Assembly: GCA_963665455.1 (NCBI GenBank)
Contig: OY762279.1
Span: 4,898,001-4,962,000 of the forward strand
Length of the DNA: 64,000 nt
Source of the DNA: VXNE01 sp963665455
GTDB taxonomy: Bacteria; Pseudomonadota; Gammaproteobacteria; Pseudomonadales; Azotimanducaceae
Direction of reading: 5' to 3'
The translations under genes and the position numbers were made by a program. Shown here in pieces: positions 16,635 to 25,197 of the stretch (position 1 is its first letter; each line of letters starts with the position of its first letter). The notes under the pieces are model-generated. The model had not been told where the DNA came from. It worked only from the letters and a program-made list of their open reading frames with translations, and did no database searches.

Positions 16635-17972
16635 ATGATCGACTTCGACGTTGACTGGCAGGAAGCGCCTAGTGTGCAGGATGCCGTGCTCGCTCGCACT
16701 TGGTGTCGCTTGGCCATTCGTGTCGATGGCCAATTCGTCACCCGCGTAAGGGATCAGCGTACGAACGGTTGGCGGGATGGCGTATACGGTTCTGCCTTCC
16801 CCCTTTGTTGCTGGATGGTAGAAAACCTCTGGTTCCTTCTTTTCGAGCCGCATCGGTGGCCCATCGTCTATGGATCACGCGACCTAGCTCGAAACAACGA
16901 CGCTAGACCTTGGGTCCAGCGTCACAGTTTTCTGGCCGCACGGGAAGGAGGAGCGTTACCTGATCTATCGTTGTATGCCGACGGTGATTCGGTGGTGGCA
17001 CGCTGGTTGCGGGATGGAGGGGATGCGTCTCATCCGTTTCTGCGATTCGTAAAGGAAGGCGCTGCGTGGTTGGAGCCGGATGCGGTTCGCGAGAGCATCC
17101 AGTGCTTTGTGGAGCGCATCTTGGATCGCGTTGCGGACATGGACCATCCCGACGTGCTTCATTTGCGAGAGGACTGGAGCGAGTTGCGCAGCCTAACCCC
17201 GGAAGACCGGGACTTATGCGCTTGGGCAGCGCGCCTGGGTTTGAACGCGCACTATCAAGACGAGCTGTCCCACACGCTCTCCGCGCTACTGCGATCTCAG
17301 GTGCCTAACATGGAGATCGAGCTCGCCAAGGACCTCCTCGAGGCAGCGAGTGCGGACGGAATTAGGCGGGATATCGAGTGGCTCATGGAGGCTCGCTCAG
17401 CTACCCAACACGCGATGTCTCGCCGAGCAGACCCCATGCTGTCGCGACCATGGCCGGTGACAAGGAGCAATACCGCGCATGAGACTGGCTACATACATGC
17501 GGCGGGCCTTCGCGATCATGCCGGGATTCCCGTCGCGCCAGTTGACGATTTGCCCGCGCTCATGGGTCGCATGGGTTGGGCGGATTCCCCTATCGTGACC
17601 ATGAACACGGCACCCGCTAGTCCCCTTCTCGACGCCGTCGTGGGTTACGGCCACGATGGCGCGCCCGTTGTCGCTGCTCACGCGCCGGAGGGTCCATCCG
17701 GCATGCGGTTCCTGCTTGCGAGGTCGCTCTTCATGCGAAACCGATCGAGTACGGGTCAACGGCGGTTGGTCACCGAGTCCCACACCTGGGACCAGAGAGC
17801 ATCTCGAGCGTTCGCTGCCGAATTACTGGCGCCCGCCAACGCACTTTCGAAACGGATCGATTCGCCTGTTGTGACCAGTTCCGAGGTCCAGGGATTGGCC
17901 GAGGAGTTCAGCGTGAGTTCGAAGGTCATCACACATCAAATTGAGAACCATCGAATCGCGGCATTGACTTAG
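16635..17972 (+). CDS. Protein with C-terminal ImmA/IrrE-like region lacking HExxH
   Basis: A 445-residue protein. The N-terminal half (MIDFDVDWQEAPSVQDAVLA onward) is Trp-rich and resembles no characterised domain. The last 110 residues follow the plan of ImmA/IrrE (DUF955) metallopeptidases: a helix at GMRFLLARSLFM, then ASRAFAAELLAPANALSK, then LAEEFSVSSKVITHQIENH. In true peptidases the first helix carries His-Glu-x-x-His; here the matching stretch is ARSLF, so the zinc site is absent and the domain is probably non-catalytic. IrrE/ImmA proteins cleave or sense regulators in stress response and mobile-element control. With its 51-residue partner it forms a two-gene unit of lower GC than the flanking cof genes, suggesting horizontal acquisition. 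Confidence 0.7.
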   Translation: MIDFDVDWQEAPSVQDAVLARTWCRLAIRVDGQFVTRVRDQRTNGWRDGVYGSAFPLCCWMVENLWFLLFEPHRWPIVYGSRDLARNNDARPWVQRHSFLAAREGGALPDLSLYADGDSVVARWLRDGGDASHPFLRFVKEGAAWLEPDAVRESIQCFVERILDRVADMDHPDVLHLREDWSELRSLTPEDRDLCAWAARLGLNAHYQDELSHTLSALLRSQVPNMEIELAKDLLEAASADGIRRDIEWLMEARSATQHAMSRRADPMLSRPWPVTRSNTAHETGYIHAAGLRDHAGIPVAPVDDLPALMGRMGWADSPIVTMNTAPASPLLDAVVGYGHDGAPVVAAHAPEGPSGMRFLLARSLFMRNRSSTGQRRLVTESHTWDQRASRAFAAELLAPANALSKRIDSPVVTSSEVQGLAEEFSVSSKVITHQIENHRIAALT

Positions 17973-18406
17973 GGCGACCCGGAGGCACGCAACGGCTCGC
18001 GCCAAAAGGCCACCAAGCTGCCACGTTGCGTGTGGCTCTTGTACCGCTGCTCGTCATAGCGCTAGCCACCCCGCGCCACGTACGCTTCTGGGTCGGCAGG
18101 CACGAGAGCAAACAAGTATTCAACACACCCGGCCCTGTGCGGATAACTTCGCGGCCAGACTCAGACCTCCGAAAGGCCCGCTTTCCGGAGGAGCATAATA
18201 CTGAAGGAGAACATCGACCTTGTCTTCGCAGTGGATCGAGCAGAGCTCTAGGAAATCGGCATCCCAGCGGCGTCCATCCAGGCGTCCGGGCACGACAGCG
18301 GCTCAGGATCAACGGGACCGACGTGCCGGCCAGTAGGGCCGGCACCGACCGTCTCCCCCGTAGCCAAGCGTACCGGGGAGGCGACAGGAGCCGAAGGACG
18401 ACCTTC
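17973..18406. other. Intergenic region of 434 bases without a recognisable gene
   Basis: No reading frame here resembles a known family. The only clear structure is the 9-bp hairpin annotated separately at 18323-18345. The region lies between two convergent genes and could hold their terminators. Confidence 0.5.
18323..18345. terminator. Perfect 9-bp hairpin between convergent genes
   Basis: GTGCCGGCC and GGCCGGCAC pair around a 5-base loop (AGTAG). It sits 61 bases beyond the stop of the minus-strand FG-GAP/beta-lactamase gene and 350 bases beyond the ImmA/IrrE-like gene. No T run follows on either side, so it may be a transcript-end hairpin rather than a full intrinsic terminator. Confidence 0.4.
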
Positions 18407-20506
18407 CTATGGCGGCGGCAGCGCGTGATTGACAAGGTCTCGATAGATGATGTCCGACACTACGTCGAAGATCACTCCGAGCGTGCGCGGATAGACCGGA
18501 TAGTCGTCGTCCGCATTGGCCACCACAACGTAGGCCCGACCCAGGTTTGGCGCAATCAAAAGCTGTGTGGACCAACTTCCGTTGCCGCCCCTGTGCCCTA
18601 GAGTCAGCCCTCTCGCCCATTCTCGCTGAGCCACCCCGAATCCGCCTCCGTACCCCGGCGACTCGGGCGTCGTCAGCTTGTCCAACGCAGCCCGGTCGAG
18701 AATCCGGGGCGCATTGTTAGGGAAGAAGAGGGCGACGAACTTGGCCCAATCCGAGAAGGAGACGCTGACCGTTGCCGGTGGGCCGGCGAAGGCGGAGTAG
18801 CCGTGATACTGAAGCGGTTGCCATTGGTTCGTCTCCCTGTCCAGCCGGTGGCCCCAAGGTTGCTCGACTTCGCCCGGTTCCCCCCTTATCTCGAATCCCG
18901 CGTTGGACATGCCAAGAGGGGCGAACAGCCGCTGCGCCATGAGCTCCTCCCAGCTCCTGTCCGTTAGCTTCTCCGCCATCGCGCCCGCCACCAAGTAGCC
19001 CACGTTGGAATAGATGAACTCGCCGACGGGACCCGCCGGCGCGGACGCGAGATTGTCCCGGACGATCGCGTAGCGTTGCTCCACGAGAGACGTTAGCTGT
19101 AGATGGTCCCGCCCCCACTCCCGGCGGCCATATCCGGGAGGGTCCCCAACGCCGCCGGTGTGCGTGACGAGTTGCCACAGCGTCACCGATTGGTAGTCCG
19201 CGTGCATCTCGTCGGCCCACTCCGGAAAGACGTCAATCAGGGTCGTTTCCCAACCTCGGTCGAAGGTGCCGTCGGCGACGAGGGTCGCCAGCATCACCGT
19301 CGTCATCGCCTTCGTGTTGGAGCCGATGTGGGCGATGTCGTCCACCGTGATCTTCTCCGGCGATCCGTACTTGCGCACCCCGGCCGCAGCTGCGGCCCGA
19401 ACGCCGTTCTCGTCGAAGATGGCCGCGAACAGCCCAGGCGACTTGTCCTCGCTGACATGGCCGGCCAGATACTGCACGATGGAACGGTCGGCGCGCACGA
19501 GCGGGTCCGAAGCGGTCGTGGCCAGGCGCCAGTCCCGGTTCCTAGTGGCCCCCGCGGGGCGCAGCAGCGAGCCCCGGCCGTCGGCGAGCGCGTAGTAGAT
19601 CCACTGGCCGCCCTTCGCGTGCCGCAGCAGGAGCTCGTCGTCGCCGTCGCCGTCCACGTCCCCGACGCCCGCGGGTGCATAGTCCAAGTTCGTCGTGACG
19701 TGCGTCAGCGATGCCGCGGTGGCCTCCGTTCCCGCGATGTCGTAGGGGTGCCACGTGCCCTCCGCGTGCCGGAGCATCACCTCGTCCATCCCGTCGCCGT
19801 CGAAGTCGCCGACGCCGGACGGACGGTGGTCCGCGCTCGCCGGGAGGCCCGCGATCACTTTCGCGTCGGCCTCCGCGCCGTCGGGATTCGCCACCAGCCA
19901 GCTCCCGTCCGTGGCGTGCCGCAGCAACACCTCGTCCCCACCGTCCCCGTCGAAGTCCCCCACGCCCTCCAGGCGCAACGCGAAGTCCGCCGTCAGCCCG
20001 GATAGCCGGCGCAGTTCGGGCGCCGCCGGAATCCCGTCGTAGGCCGCCCAGTGCCCGTCCGCGATGTCCCGCAGCAGCAATTCCTGCGTCCCGCCACCAT
20101 CGAAGTCCCCCACCGCGACCGGCCTGTACGCCTGGTTCGTGGTCATGTCCGCCACGCGGGTCAGCTTGGCCCGGCGACCCTGCACAGCGTAGTGCAGCCA
20201 CGCACCGCCGTCCCGGTGGCGCAGCAGCATCTCCGCCGCCCCGTCGCCGTCGAAGTCGCCCGTGCCGGCGACCTCGTATGCAAGGTTCGTCGTGGCCCCG
20301 CCGATGCGCCGCAGCCGCGCCCGGCGACTATCGATGTCGTAGTAAAGCCAACTTCCGTACTGCGCGTTACGCAGCAGAAGCTCGTCCCGCCCGTCGCCAT
20401 CGACGTCGTGGAGGGGCGCGCCGGCGAGTGAGCTGATGCACATAAACGTCGCGGCCAGGCTCCACGGCCACCGGGTTGCGAACCTGAATGCCGAGGTGCG
20501 GTCCAT
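18407..20506 (-). CDS. Secreted FG-GAP repeat protein fused to a serine hydrolase (class C beta-lactamase-like)
   Basis: A 699-residue exported protein. Residues 1-30 form a signal peptide. Residues 31-330 hold about six to seven FG-GAP/VCBS-type repeats of roughly 48 residues, each with a calcium-binding-like FDGDGxDE followed by LLRH and W.YY; these usually build a beta-propeller. The rest is a beta-lactamase/DD-peptidase domain: GSNTKAMT gives the Ser-x-x-Lys nucleophile site, YSNVGY the Tyr-x-Asn motif, and GHRGGNGSW the late His/Gly motif. The expected reaction is ester or amide hydrolysis, not necessarily antibiotic cleavage. The ATG has GGAGGAG a few bases upstream. The repeats are closely similar to those of the 1,261-residue protein near 50 kb. 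The fusion order, propeller first, is unusual. Confidence 0.83.
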   Translation of the reverse strand: MDRTSAFRFATRWPWSLAATFMCISSLAGAPLHDVDGDGRDELLLRNAQYGSWLYYDIDSRRARLRRIGGATTNLAYEVAGTGDFDGDGAAEMLLRHRDGGAWLHYAVQGRRAKLTRVADMTTNQAYRPVAVGDFDGGGTQELLLRDIADGHWAAYDGIPAAPELRRLSGLTADFALRLEGVGDFDGDGGDEVLLRHATDGSWLVANPDGAEADAKVIAGLPASADHRPSGVGDFDGDGMDEVMLRHAEGTWHPYDIAGTEATAASLTHVTTNLDYAPAGVGDVDGDGDDELLLRHAKGGQWIYYALADGRGSLLRPAGATRNRDWRLATTASDPLVRADRSIVQYLAGHVSEDKSPGLFAAIFDENGVRAAAAAGVRKYGSPEKITVDDIAHIGSNTKAMTTVMLATLVADGTFDRGWETTLIDVFPEWADEMHADYQSVTLWQLVTHTGGVGDPPGYGRREWGRDHLQLTSLVEQRYAIVRDNLASAPAGPVGEFIYSNVGYLVAGAMAEKLTDRSWEELMAQRLFAPLGMSNAGFEIRGEPGEVEQPWGHRLDRETNQWQPLQYHGYSAFAGPPATVSVSFSDWAKFVALFFPNNAPRILDRAALDKLTTPESPGYGGGFGVAQREWARGLTLGHRGGNGSWSTQLLIAPNLGRAYVVVANADDDYPVYPRTLGVIFDVVSDIIYRDLVNHALPPP

Positions 20507-20729
20507 ATCACTCCTCCCCTGAGTGGTCCAGAACGTTGCGCAAGGCAGTTGCAACGCAGTAGAGGCCGTCCGGAACGACCGAGTCAAGATATACCGAGCC
20601 ACATCCTCCGACGGTTGGCCGAGGGTTTCGCGAACTCGCCACTGCACGCCGACACGCACGCACGCTGGAATCGCACTCCCCCGAGCCGCATAATGCCCAA
20701 CTTCCACCGATTCTTCCCTAGGGCCATCC

Positions 20730-23213
20730 ATGCAACCCGACGACGTGCTGAACGCCGCCATCGAGGGCGTGCTGCCAAGCGAAGCCGAAGCCCTCGCCCT
20801 GGCCGACTTCGCGGACACGAAGGCGCTGACCGAGGTGGCGTCCACGCTGCGTGACCGGGGCTTCCTGAACGTCGTCACGTACTCACGCAAGGTCTTCATC
20901 CCGCTGACGCACCTGTGCCGCGACGTCTGCCACTACTGCACGTTCGCCCAGACGCCGAAGAAGCTCGACGCGCCGTACCTTTCCATCGACCAAGTGCTGG
21001 AAGTGGCACGGGAGGGCGCGGCGCTCGGCTGCAAGGAGGCGTTGTTCACCCTCGGGGAGAAACCCGAGTTGCGGTATCGCGCGGCGCGCGAGTGGCTCGC
21101 CGAGAACGGCTATGAGACGACGCTTGAGTACCTGCGCGATGCCGCATCGGCGGTGTTGGAGCAGACCGGCCTCCTACCCCACCTGAACCCCGGCAACATG
21201 ACCCCGGCGGAGGTGGCCGAACTGCGTCCCGTCGCGCCGTCCATGGGCATCATGCTGGAATCCGCGTCGGAACGGCTCACCGAGAAGGGGATGCCGCACT
21301 ATGGCTCCCCGGACAAGGTTCCGGCCGTCCGTCTGCAAACCCTCCACGACGCCGGGGCCGCCGGCGTCCCCATGACGACCGGCATCCTCATCGGCATCGG
21401 CGAAACCCGGCGCGAGCGCATCGAATCCCTGCTGGCCATCCGCGGCGTACACGAGGCGCACGGCAACATCCAGGAGATCATCGTCCAGAACTTCCGCGCC
21501 AAGCCCGGCACCAAGATGCATGCGGCCCCGGAACCGGACCTCGAGGACCTCCTCTGGACCATCGCGGTCGCCCGGATCGTGTTCGGGTCCGAGATGAGCG
21601 TGCAAGCGCCGCCGAACCTGAGCCCCGGCGTGCTGTCGCGCATCGTCGACGCCGGTATCAACGACTGGGGCGGCGTGTCCCCCCTGACGCCGGACTTCGT
21701 CAATCCCGAGGCCCCGTGGCCACACCTCGCCGAACTTGCACGAGAGACCGGGCACGCCGGCAAGCACCTGCACGAGCGCCTCACGGTGTACCCGGAATAT
21801 GCGCTCGATCCGGATCGCTGGCTCGACGCCGGGCTCAAGAGCCGCGTTCTCGACCTGATCGACGGCGAGGGGCTGCCGCGCACCGATGGATGGTTCCCCG
21901 GCGAGGAACTGGACCCGCCCGAAGAGACCCTCGAGCGTATCCATCGGCCCCCGAACGCCGTGTCGCCGGACGTGACCGACATCATCGAGCGCGCCCGGGC
22001 CGGCGAGGATCTCGACGAGGCCGCCATCGTCCGCCTCATCCGCGCCCGGGGCGACGACTTCAACGCCGTGGTGCAGGCCGCGGACGCCCTGCGCACTGCG
22101 GCCAACGGCGACGTCGTGAGCTACGTCGTCAACCGCAACATCAACTACACCAACATCTGCTACTTCAAGTGCCAGTTCTGCGCGTTCTCCAAGGGCAAGC
22201 TCGCCGAGAACCTGCGTGGACGGCCGTATGACCTCTCCCACGAGGAAATCCAGCGGCGCACCAAGGAGGCGTGGGAACGGGGCGGCACCGAAGTGTGCAT
22301 GCAGGGCGGCATCCACCCGGAGTACACGGGACAGACCTACGTCGAGATCGTCGAGGCGGTGAAGGAAGCGGTGCCCGAGATGCACGTGCATGCCTTTTCG
22401 CCGTTGGAGGTCTGGCAAGGCGCGGCGACGTCGAACCTGAGCCTGCCCGACTACCTGCGGGGCCTCAAGGACGCCGGGCTCGGCACCCTGCCCGGCACGG
22501 CCGCGGAGATCCTCGACGACGAGGTGCGCTCGGTCATCTGCCCGGACAAGATCAACACGGCCCAATGGCTCGAAGTGATGGAGGCGGCGCACTCGGTGGG
22601 CTTCCGCACGACGGCGACGATCATGTACGGCCACGTGGACCAACCGAAGCACTGGGCGCGCCACCTGCTGCGTATCCGCGCCTTGCAGAAGCGCACCGGC
22701 GGTTTCACCGAGTTCGTGCCCCTGCCCTTCGTACACATGGAGGCGCCGATGTACCTGAAGGGCAACGCGCGCCGGGGGCCGACCTTCCGCGAGGCCATCC
22801 TCGTCCACGCCGTCGCCCGGCTCGCCCTGCACCCCCACCTCACCAACATCCAGGCGAGCTGGGTGAAGATGGGGCACGAGGGCGTCGTCGCCGCGCTCAA
22901 CGCCGGCTGCAACGACCTCGGCGGCACCCTGATGAACGAGAGCATCACCCGCGCCGCCGGCGCCGCGCACGGGCAGGAAACCTCCCCGCGGCGAATGCGC
23001 GCGCTGATCGAATCCGCCCAGCGCACCCCCCGCCAGCGCACGACGGACTACGGCGACGCGGACCCGGAGGTCATCGAACGCGGGATGCGGGCCGGCGAGT
23101 TGGTTGAGATCATCAACACCCCGGCCCGCAAGTACGAGCGCACGCGGCGGCATGAGCTGGTGCGGAATCGGATCGAGGCCGTGGGCGCGGACTTAGGGCT
23201 TTCTCCCTCCTAG
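20730..23213 (+). CDS. fbiC: FO synthase, fused CofG/CofH (FbiC-type)
   Basis: An 827-residue bifunctional radical SAM enzyme that makes the F420 chromophore Fo from tyrosine and 5-amino-6-ribitylaminouracil. The N-terminal CofG half has its 4Fe-4S site at CRDVCHYC (Cys63, 67, 70); the C-terminal CofH half has CYFKCQFC (Cys477, 481, 484). FSPLEVWQGA and LPGTAAEILDDEVR are typical CofH segments. The fused form is known in actinobacteria and in several proteobacteria with acquired F420 genes. It diverges from the FG-GAP/beta-lactamase gene. It is about 4.4 kb from cofC, so the pathway genes form two transcription units. Start is the ATG of MQPDDVLNAAIEGVL. Confidence 0.95.
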   Translation: MQPDDVLNAAIEGVLPSEAEALALADFADTKALTEVASTLRDRGFLNVVTYSRKVFIPLTHLCRDVCHYCTFAQTPKKLDAPYLSIDQVLEVAREGAALGCKEALFTLGEKPELRYRAAREWLAENGYETTLEYLRDAASAVLEQTGLLPHLNPGNMTPAEVAELRPVAPSMGIMLESASERLTEKGMPHYGSPDKVPAVRLQTLHDAGAAGVPMTTGILIGIGETRRERIESLLAIRGVHEAHGNIQEIIVQNFRAKPGTKMHAAPEPDLEDLLWTIAVARIVFGSEMSVQAPPNLSPGVLSRIVDAGINDWGGVSPLTPDFVNPEAPWPHLAELARETGHAGKHLHERLTVYPEYALDPDRWLDAGLKSRVLDLIDGEGLPRTDGWFPGEELDPPEETLERIHRPPNAVSPDVTDIIERARAGEDLDEAAIVRLIRARGDDFNAVVQAADALRTAANGDVVSYVVNRNINYTNICYFKCQFCAFSKGKLAENLRGRPYDLSHEEIQRRTKEAWERGGTEVCMQGGIHPEYTGQTYVEIVEAVKEAVPEMHVHAFSPLEVWQGAATSNLSLPDYLRGLKDAGLGTLPGTAAEILDDEVRSVICPDKINTAQWLEVMEAAHSVGFRTTATIMYGHVDQPKHWARHLLRIRALQKRTGGFTEFVPLPFVHMEAPMYLKGNARRGPTFREAILVHAVARLALHPHLTNIQASWVKMGHEGVVAALNAGCNDLGGTLMNESITRAAGAAHGQETSPRRMRALIESAQRTPRQRTTDYGDADPEVIERGMRAGELVEIINTPARKYERTRRHELVRNRIEAVGADLGLSPS

Positions 23214-23351
23214 CAGGTCGTGCCCACCAACGGTGGCTCCGGCACTGAGCGTGCTCGTTCAACGCGACGATGCCAGTTGGTCAAAACCCAACACGAAAAC
23301 GGTCGACATGACACGTGCCATAAGCTACCGTGACGTTGGTAGGAGAGCGAT

Positions 23352-24104
23352 ATGGACCGCGAGAAGCTGATCCGGGTCAGGGAAGCGTTGTCGAACAACG
23401 CCAAAGAACGTGGCCCCAACGCCGTGTATTGGCCGTGGCTGACCGGCGTCGCGAACGTGAGCAAACGCCAAGCGAACAAGTTCATGCTTGGGGCGATCAT
23501 CGACTACCAAGTACCGGTGGAACAAGCATGGGAGGGTGCCAGGCGTTTCGCCGAGGAAACGTTGAACGATCCGTCCGACCTCTGGCGCGAAATCGTGGAG
23601 CGCTGGACGGAGGTGGAGTGGAACTCGCGCCGCACATGGAGGGCGCTCAGTCTCCATCGCCGGTTTCCGTCCGGCCACAACCGGATTCGCTCAATCGGTT
23701 CGGACATCTTGGACCAGTACGATGGTGATGCCCGCCTGATATGGCGGGGCCAAAGCCCGCACGACGTACTGTGTCGATTGGACCGGTTGGGGAAGAACGG
23801 GGTTGGCCCACAGTTGTCCAGAATGATCGTCGGCGCCCTCGTCGACACTGGCCGAATCAAGGGTTCGGGGCAATTCAAGGCGGACACCCATGTCAGAAGG
23901 GTGCTCGGGCGGGTATTCGATGCGAAGAAGGCGTCCGAGGCCCGCGCATTCGAGATCGGCGAGGAACTCGAGCCCGGCAATAGCTGGAAGTTCGATGGCG
24001 TGCTGTACCTGCACGGCAAGGCGACCTGCACGCACGCCGCGCCTGCCTGCGAGGGCTGCTTTCTTGCGCCGAATTGCGCCTTCCGATCCGGGAGTGTGCG
24101 CTGA
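23352..24104 (+). CDS. Endonuclease III-like HhH-GPD protein with Fe-S cluster loop
   Basis: A 250-residue protein of the HhH-GPD DNA glycosylase superfamily. The C-terminal CTHAAPACEGCFLAPNC has Cys-x6-Cys-x2-Cys-x5-Cys, the exact 4Fe-4S loop of endonuclease III and MutY. KADTHVRRVLGR matches the conserved Asp-Thr-His-x-x-Arg-Val segment that carries the catalytic Asp. The helix-hairpin-helix reads NGVGPQLSRM, so the Lys used by bifunctional glycosylase/AP lyases (GVGRKTA) is replaced by Gln; it may be a monofunctional glycosylase or act on an unusual lesion. The N-terminal 100 residues are not typical of Nth. TAGGAGAG precedes the ATG at good spacing. No partner gene is evident. Confidence 0.78.
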   Translation: MDREKLIRVREALSNNAKERGPNAVYWPWLTGVANVSKRQANKFMLGAIIDYQVPVEQAWEGARRFAEETLNDPSDLWREIVERWTEVEWNSRRTWRALSLHRRFPSGHNRIRSIGSDILDQYDGDARLIWRGQSPHDVLCRLDRLGKNGVGPQLSRMIVGALVDTGRIKGSGQFKADTHVRRVLGRVFDAKKASEARAFEIGEELEPGNSWKFDGVLYLHGKATCTHAAPACEGCFLAPNCAFRSGSVR

Positions 24105-24126
24105 GCGAAGGAGAGGCCCGGTAGAG

Positions 24127-24393
24127 CTACGCGAATCTTCTCGCCGCCCTAGCCCTGGCCTTAGCCGCCTCCTCTTCCCGATCGCGCTTCGGTGCCGTCG
24201 TCACCAGGTCGGCCAACAGGCGTTCGGCCGCGAACGTCACCTCGTCCACCGCCCGCTCGAAGACGGCAGCGTTGGCCCGCGAGGGCTTGTTGAAGCCGCT
24301 CAGCTTGCGCACGAACTGTAGTGCGGAGGCGCGAATCTCCTCGTCCGTCGCCGGGGGCTCGAAGTTGTAGAGCGTCTTGATGTTGCGGCACAT
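24127..24393 (-). CDS. DUF2277 family protein
   Basis: An 88-residue protein beginning MCRNIKTLYNFEPPATDEEI, the very characteristic start of DUF2277 proteins, which keep a Cys at position 2. The family has no assigned function. The central segment QFVRKLSGFNKPSRANAAVF is also conserved. The Arg/Ala-rich tail is low complexity. Its start lies 2 bases after the stop of the deazaflavin-dependent oxidoreductase, so the two form an operon. DUF2277 genes occur widely in actinobacteria and proteobacteria. Confidence 0.88.
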   Translation of the reverse strand: MCRNIKTLYNFEPPATDEEIRASALQFVRKLSGFNKPSRANAAVFERAVDEVTFAAERLLADLVTTAPKRDREEEAAKARARAARRFA

Positions 24394-24395
24394 GG

Positions 24396-24830
24396 TCAGA
24401 CGGGCTCCGCCAGGAAGACCGGAATCTTCCGCGCCGTCTTGCCCTGGTACTCCTCGTACGGGGGGAACGCCTCCACGGCCAGGGTCCAAAGGCGATCCCG
24501 TTCCCTGGCATCCTCCACCTCCCGAGCCCGCATCGGCGTGACCTCGGTCCGGTCCCGGATCTCCACGTCGGGGGCTTCGCGGAGGTTGTAGACCCACACC
24601 GGGTTCTTCGGCGCACCGCCCATGGACGCGACCAGCACGTAGCCGTCGCCGTCCTTCACGCGCATCAGCGGCGTCTTGCGCACCGAACCCGTCTGGTTGC
24701 CCCGGTGCGTGACGATGATCACCGGCAACCCGGTGTCGAGCAGCTCGGTGCCCTCGGTGCCGCCGCTGCCCTCGTAGAGTTCGACTTGGTCGCGGACCCA
24801 TTGGATGGGGCTGGGGACGTACTCGGCCAT
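24396..24830 (-). CDS. Deazaflavin (F420)-dependent nitroreductase family protein (DDN-like)
   Basis: A 144-residue split beta-barrel protein of the deazaflavin-dependent nitroreductase family, which binds F420 (or in some members other ligands) and reduces quinones, nitro compounds and other substrates. GLPVIIVTHRGNQTGSVRK followed by TPLMRVKDGDGYVLVASMGG and PVWVYNL are the family's cofactor-binding segments. With the complete F420 pathway less than 1.2 kb upstream in the window, F420 is the likely cofactor. It leads a two-gene unit with the DUF2277 gene. Start is the ATG of MAEYVPSPIQWV. Confidence 0.88.
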   Translation of the reverse strand: MAEYVPSPIQWVRDQVELYEGSGGTEGTELLDTGLPVIIVTHRGNQTGSVRKTPLMRVKDGDGYVLVASMGGAPKNPVWVYNLREAPDVEIRDRTEVTPMRAREVEDARERDRLWTLAVEAFPPYEEYQGKTARKIPVFLAEPV

Positions 24831-24918
24831 GGGGTGTCCTCCGTGTGGATGGAGCGTCGCGCCCTAGAGTAGACCAATCCGCCCGCCTCTGGGATGCAAA
24901 CGTGGTCGTCTCCGTGCC

Positions 24919-25197
24919 CTACCGCCCCGGCGGCGGCCCCTCCAACCAATCACGCATCAACCGCTTGATCTGGGTCTGGTAGGGCACGCCCAGCAGCCGC
25001 GCCCGGGCGCGAAACGCCGCGAGCAGGGGCTCGGGCACGCGAATGCTGATGGCCCGAGACGGGACGTTCGCCGCGCCGTGCAGCTTCCGAAAGTCCTCCA
25101 GGAAGCGCACGATCTCTTCGGGCGACAGGGCGCGGCAGCGGTCGAGGTACGCCTCGGAGAACCGCTGTACGGGGCGCTCGGGAGGGCTTTCGGTCAA
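24919..25197 (-). CDS. Ribbon-helix-helix (BrnA/CopG-like) protein
   Basis: A 92-residue protein whose C-terminal half, SRAISIRVPEPLLAAFRARA then GVPYQTQIKRLMRDWL, is a ribbon-helix-helix DNA-binding fold as in BrnA/CopG antitoxins. The first 40 residues are acidic and helical. It is encoded directly after the nucleotidyltransferase with a 4-base stop/start overlap, so the pair is one translational unit. A likely role is antitoxin or autorepressor for the nucleotidyltransferase; the order, enzyme first and DNA-binding protein second, is the reverse of many toxin-antitoxin pairs. A palindrome upstream of the operon is a candidate binding site. Confidence 0.8.
   Translation of the reverse strand: MTESPPERPVQRFSEAYLDRCRALSPEEIVRFLEDFRKLHGAANVPSRAISIRVPEPLLAAFRARARLLGVPYQTQIKRLMRDWLEGPPPGR

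Noticed and set aside
18026..18601. Plus-strand frame of 191 codons with a hydrophobic start
   Set aside because: It runs into antisense of the FG-GAP/beta-lactamase gene and has no ribosome-binding site or family resemblance.
21174..23153. Long open frame of 659 codons on the minus strand
   Set aside because: It lies wholly antisense to fbiC, whose radical SAM motifs are unmistakable; high GC produces long shadow frames.
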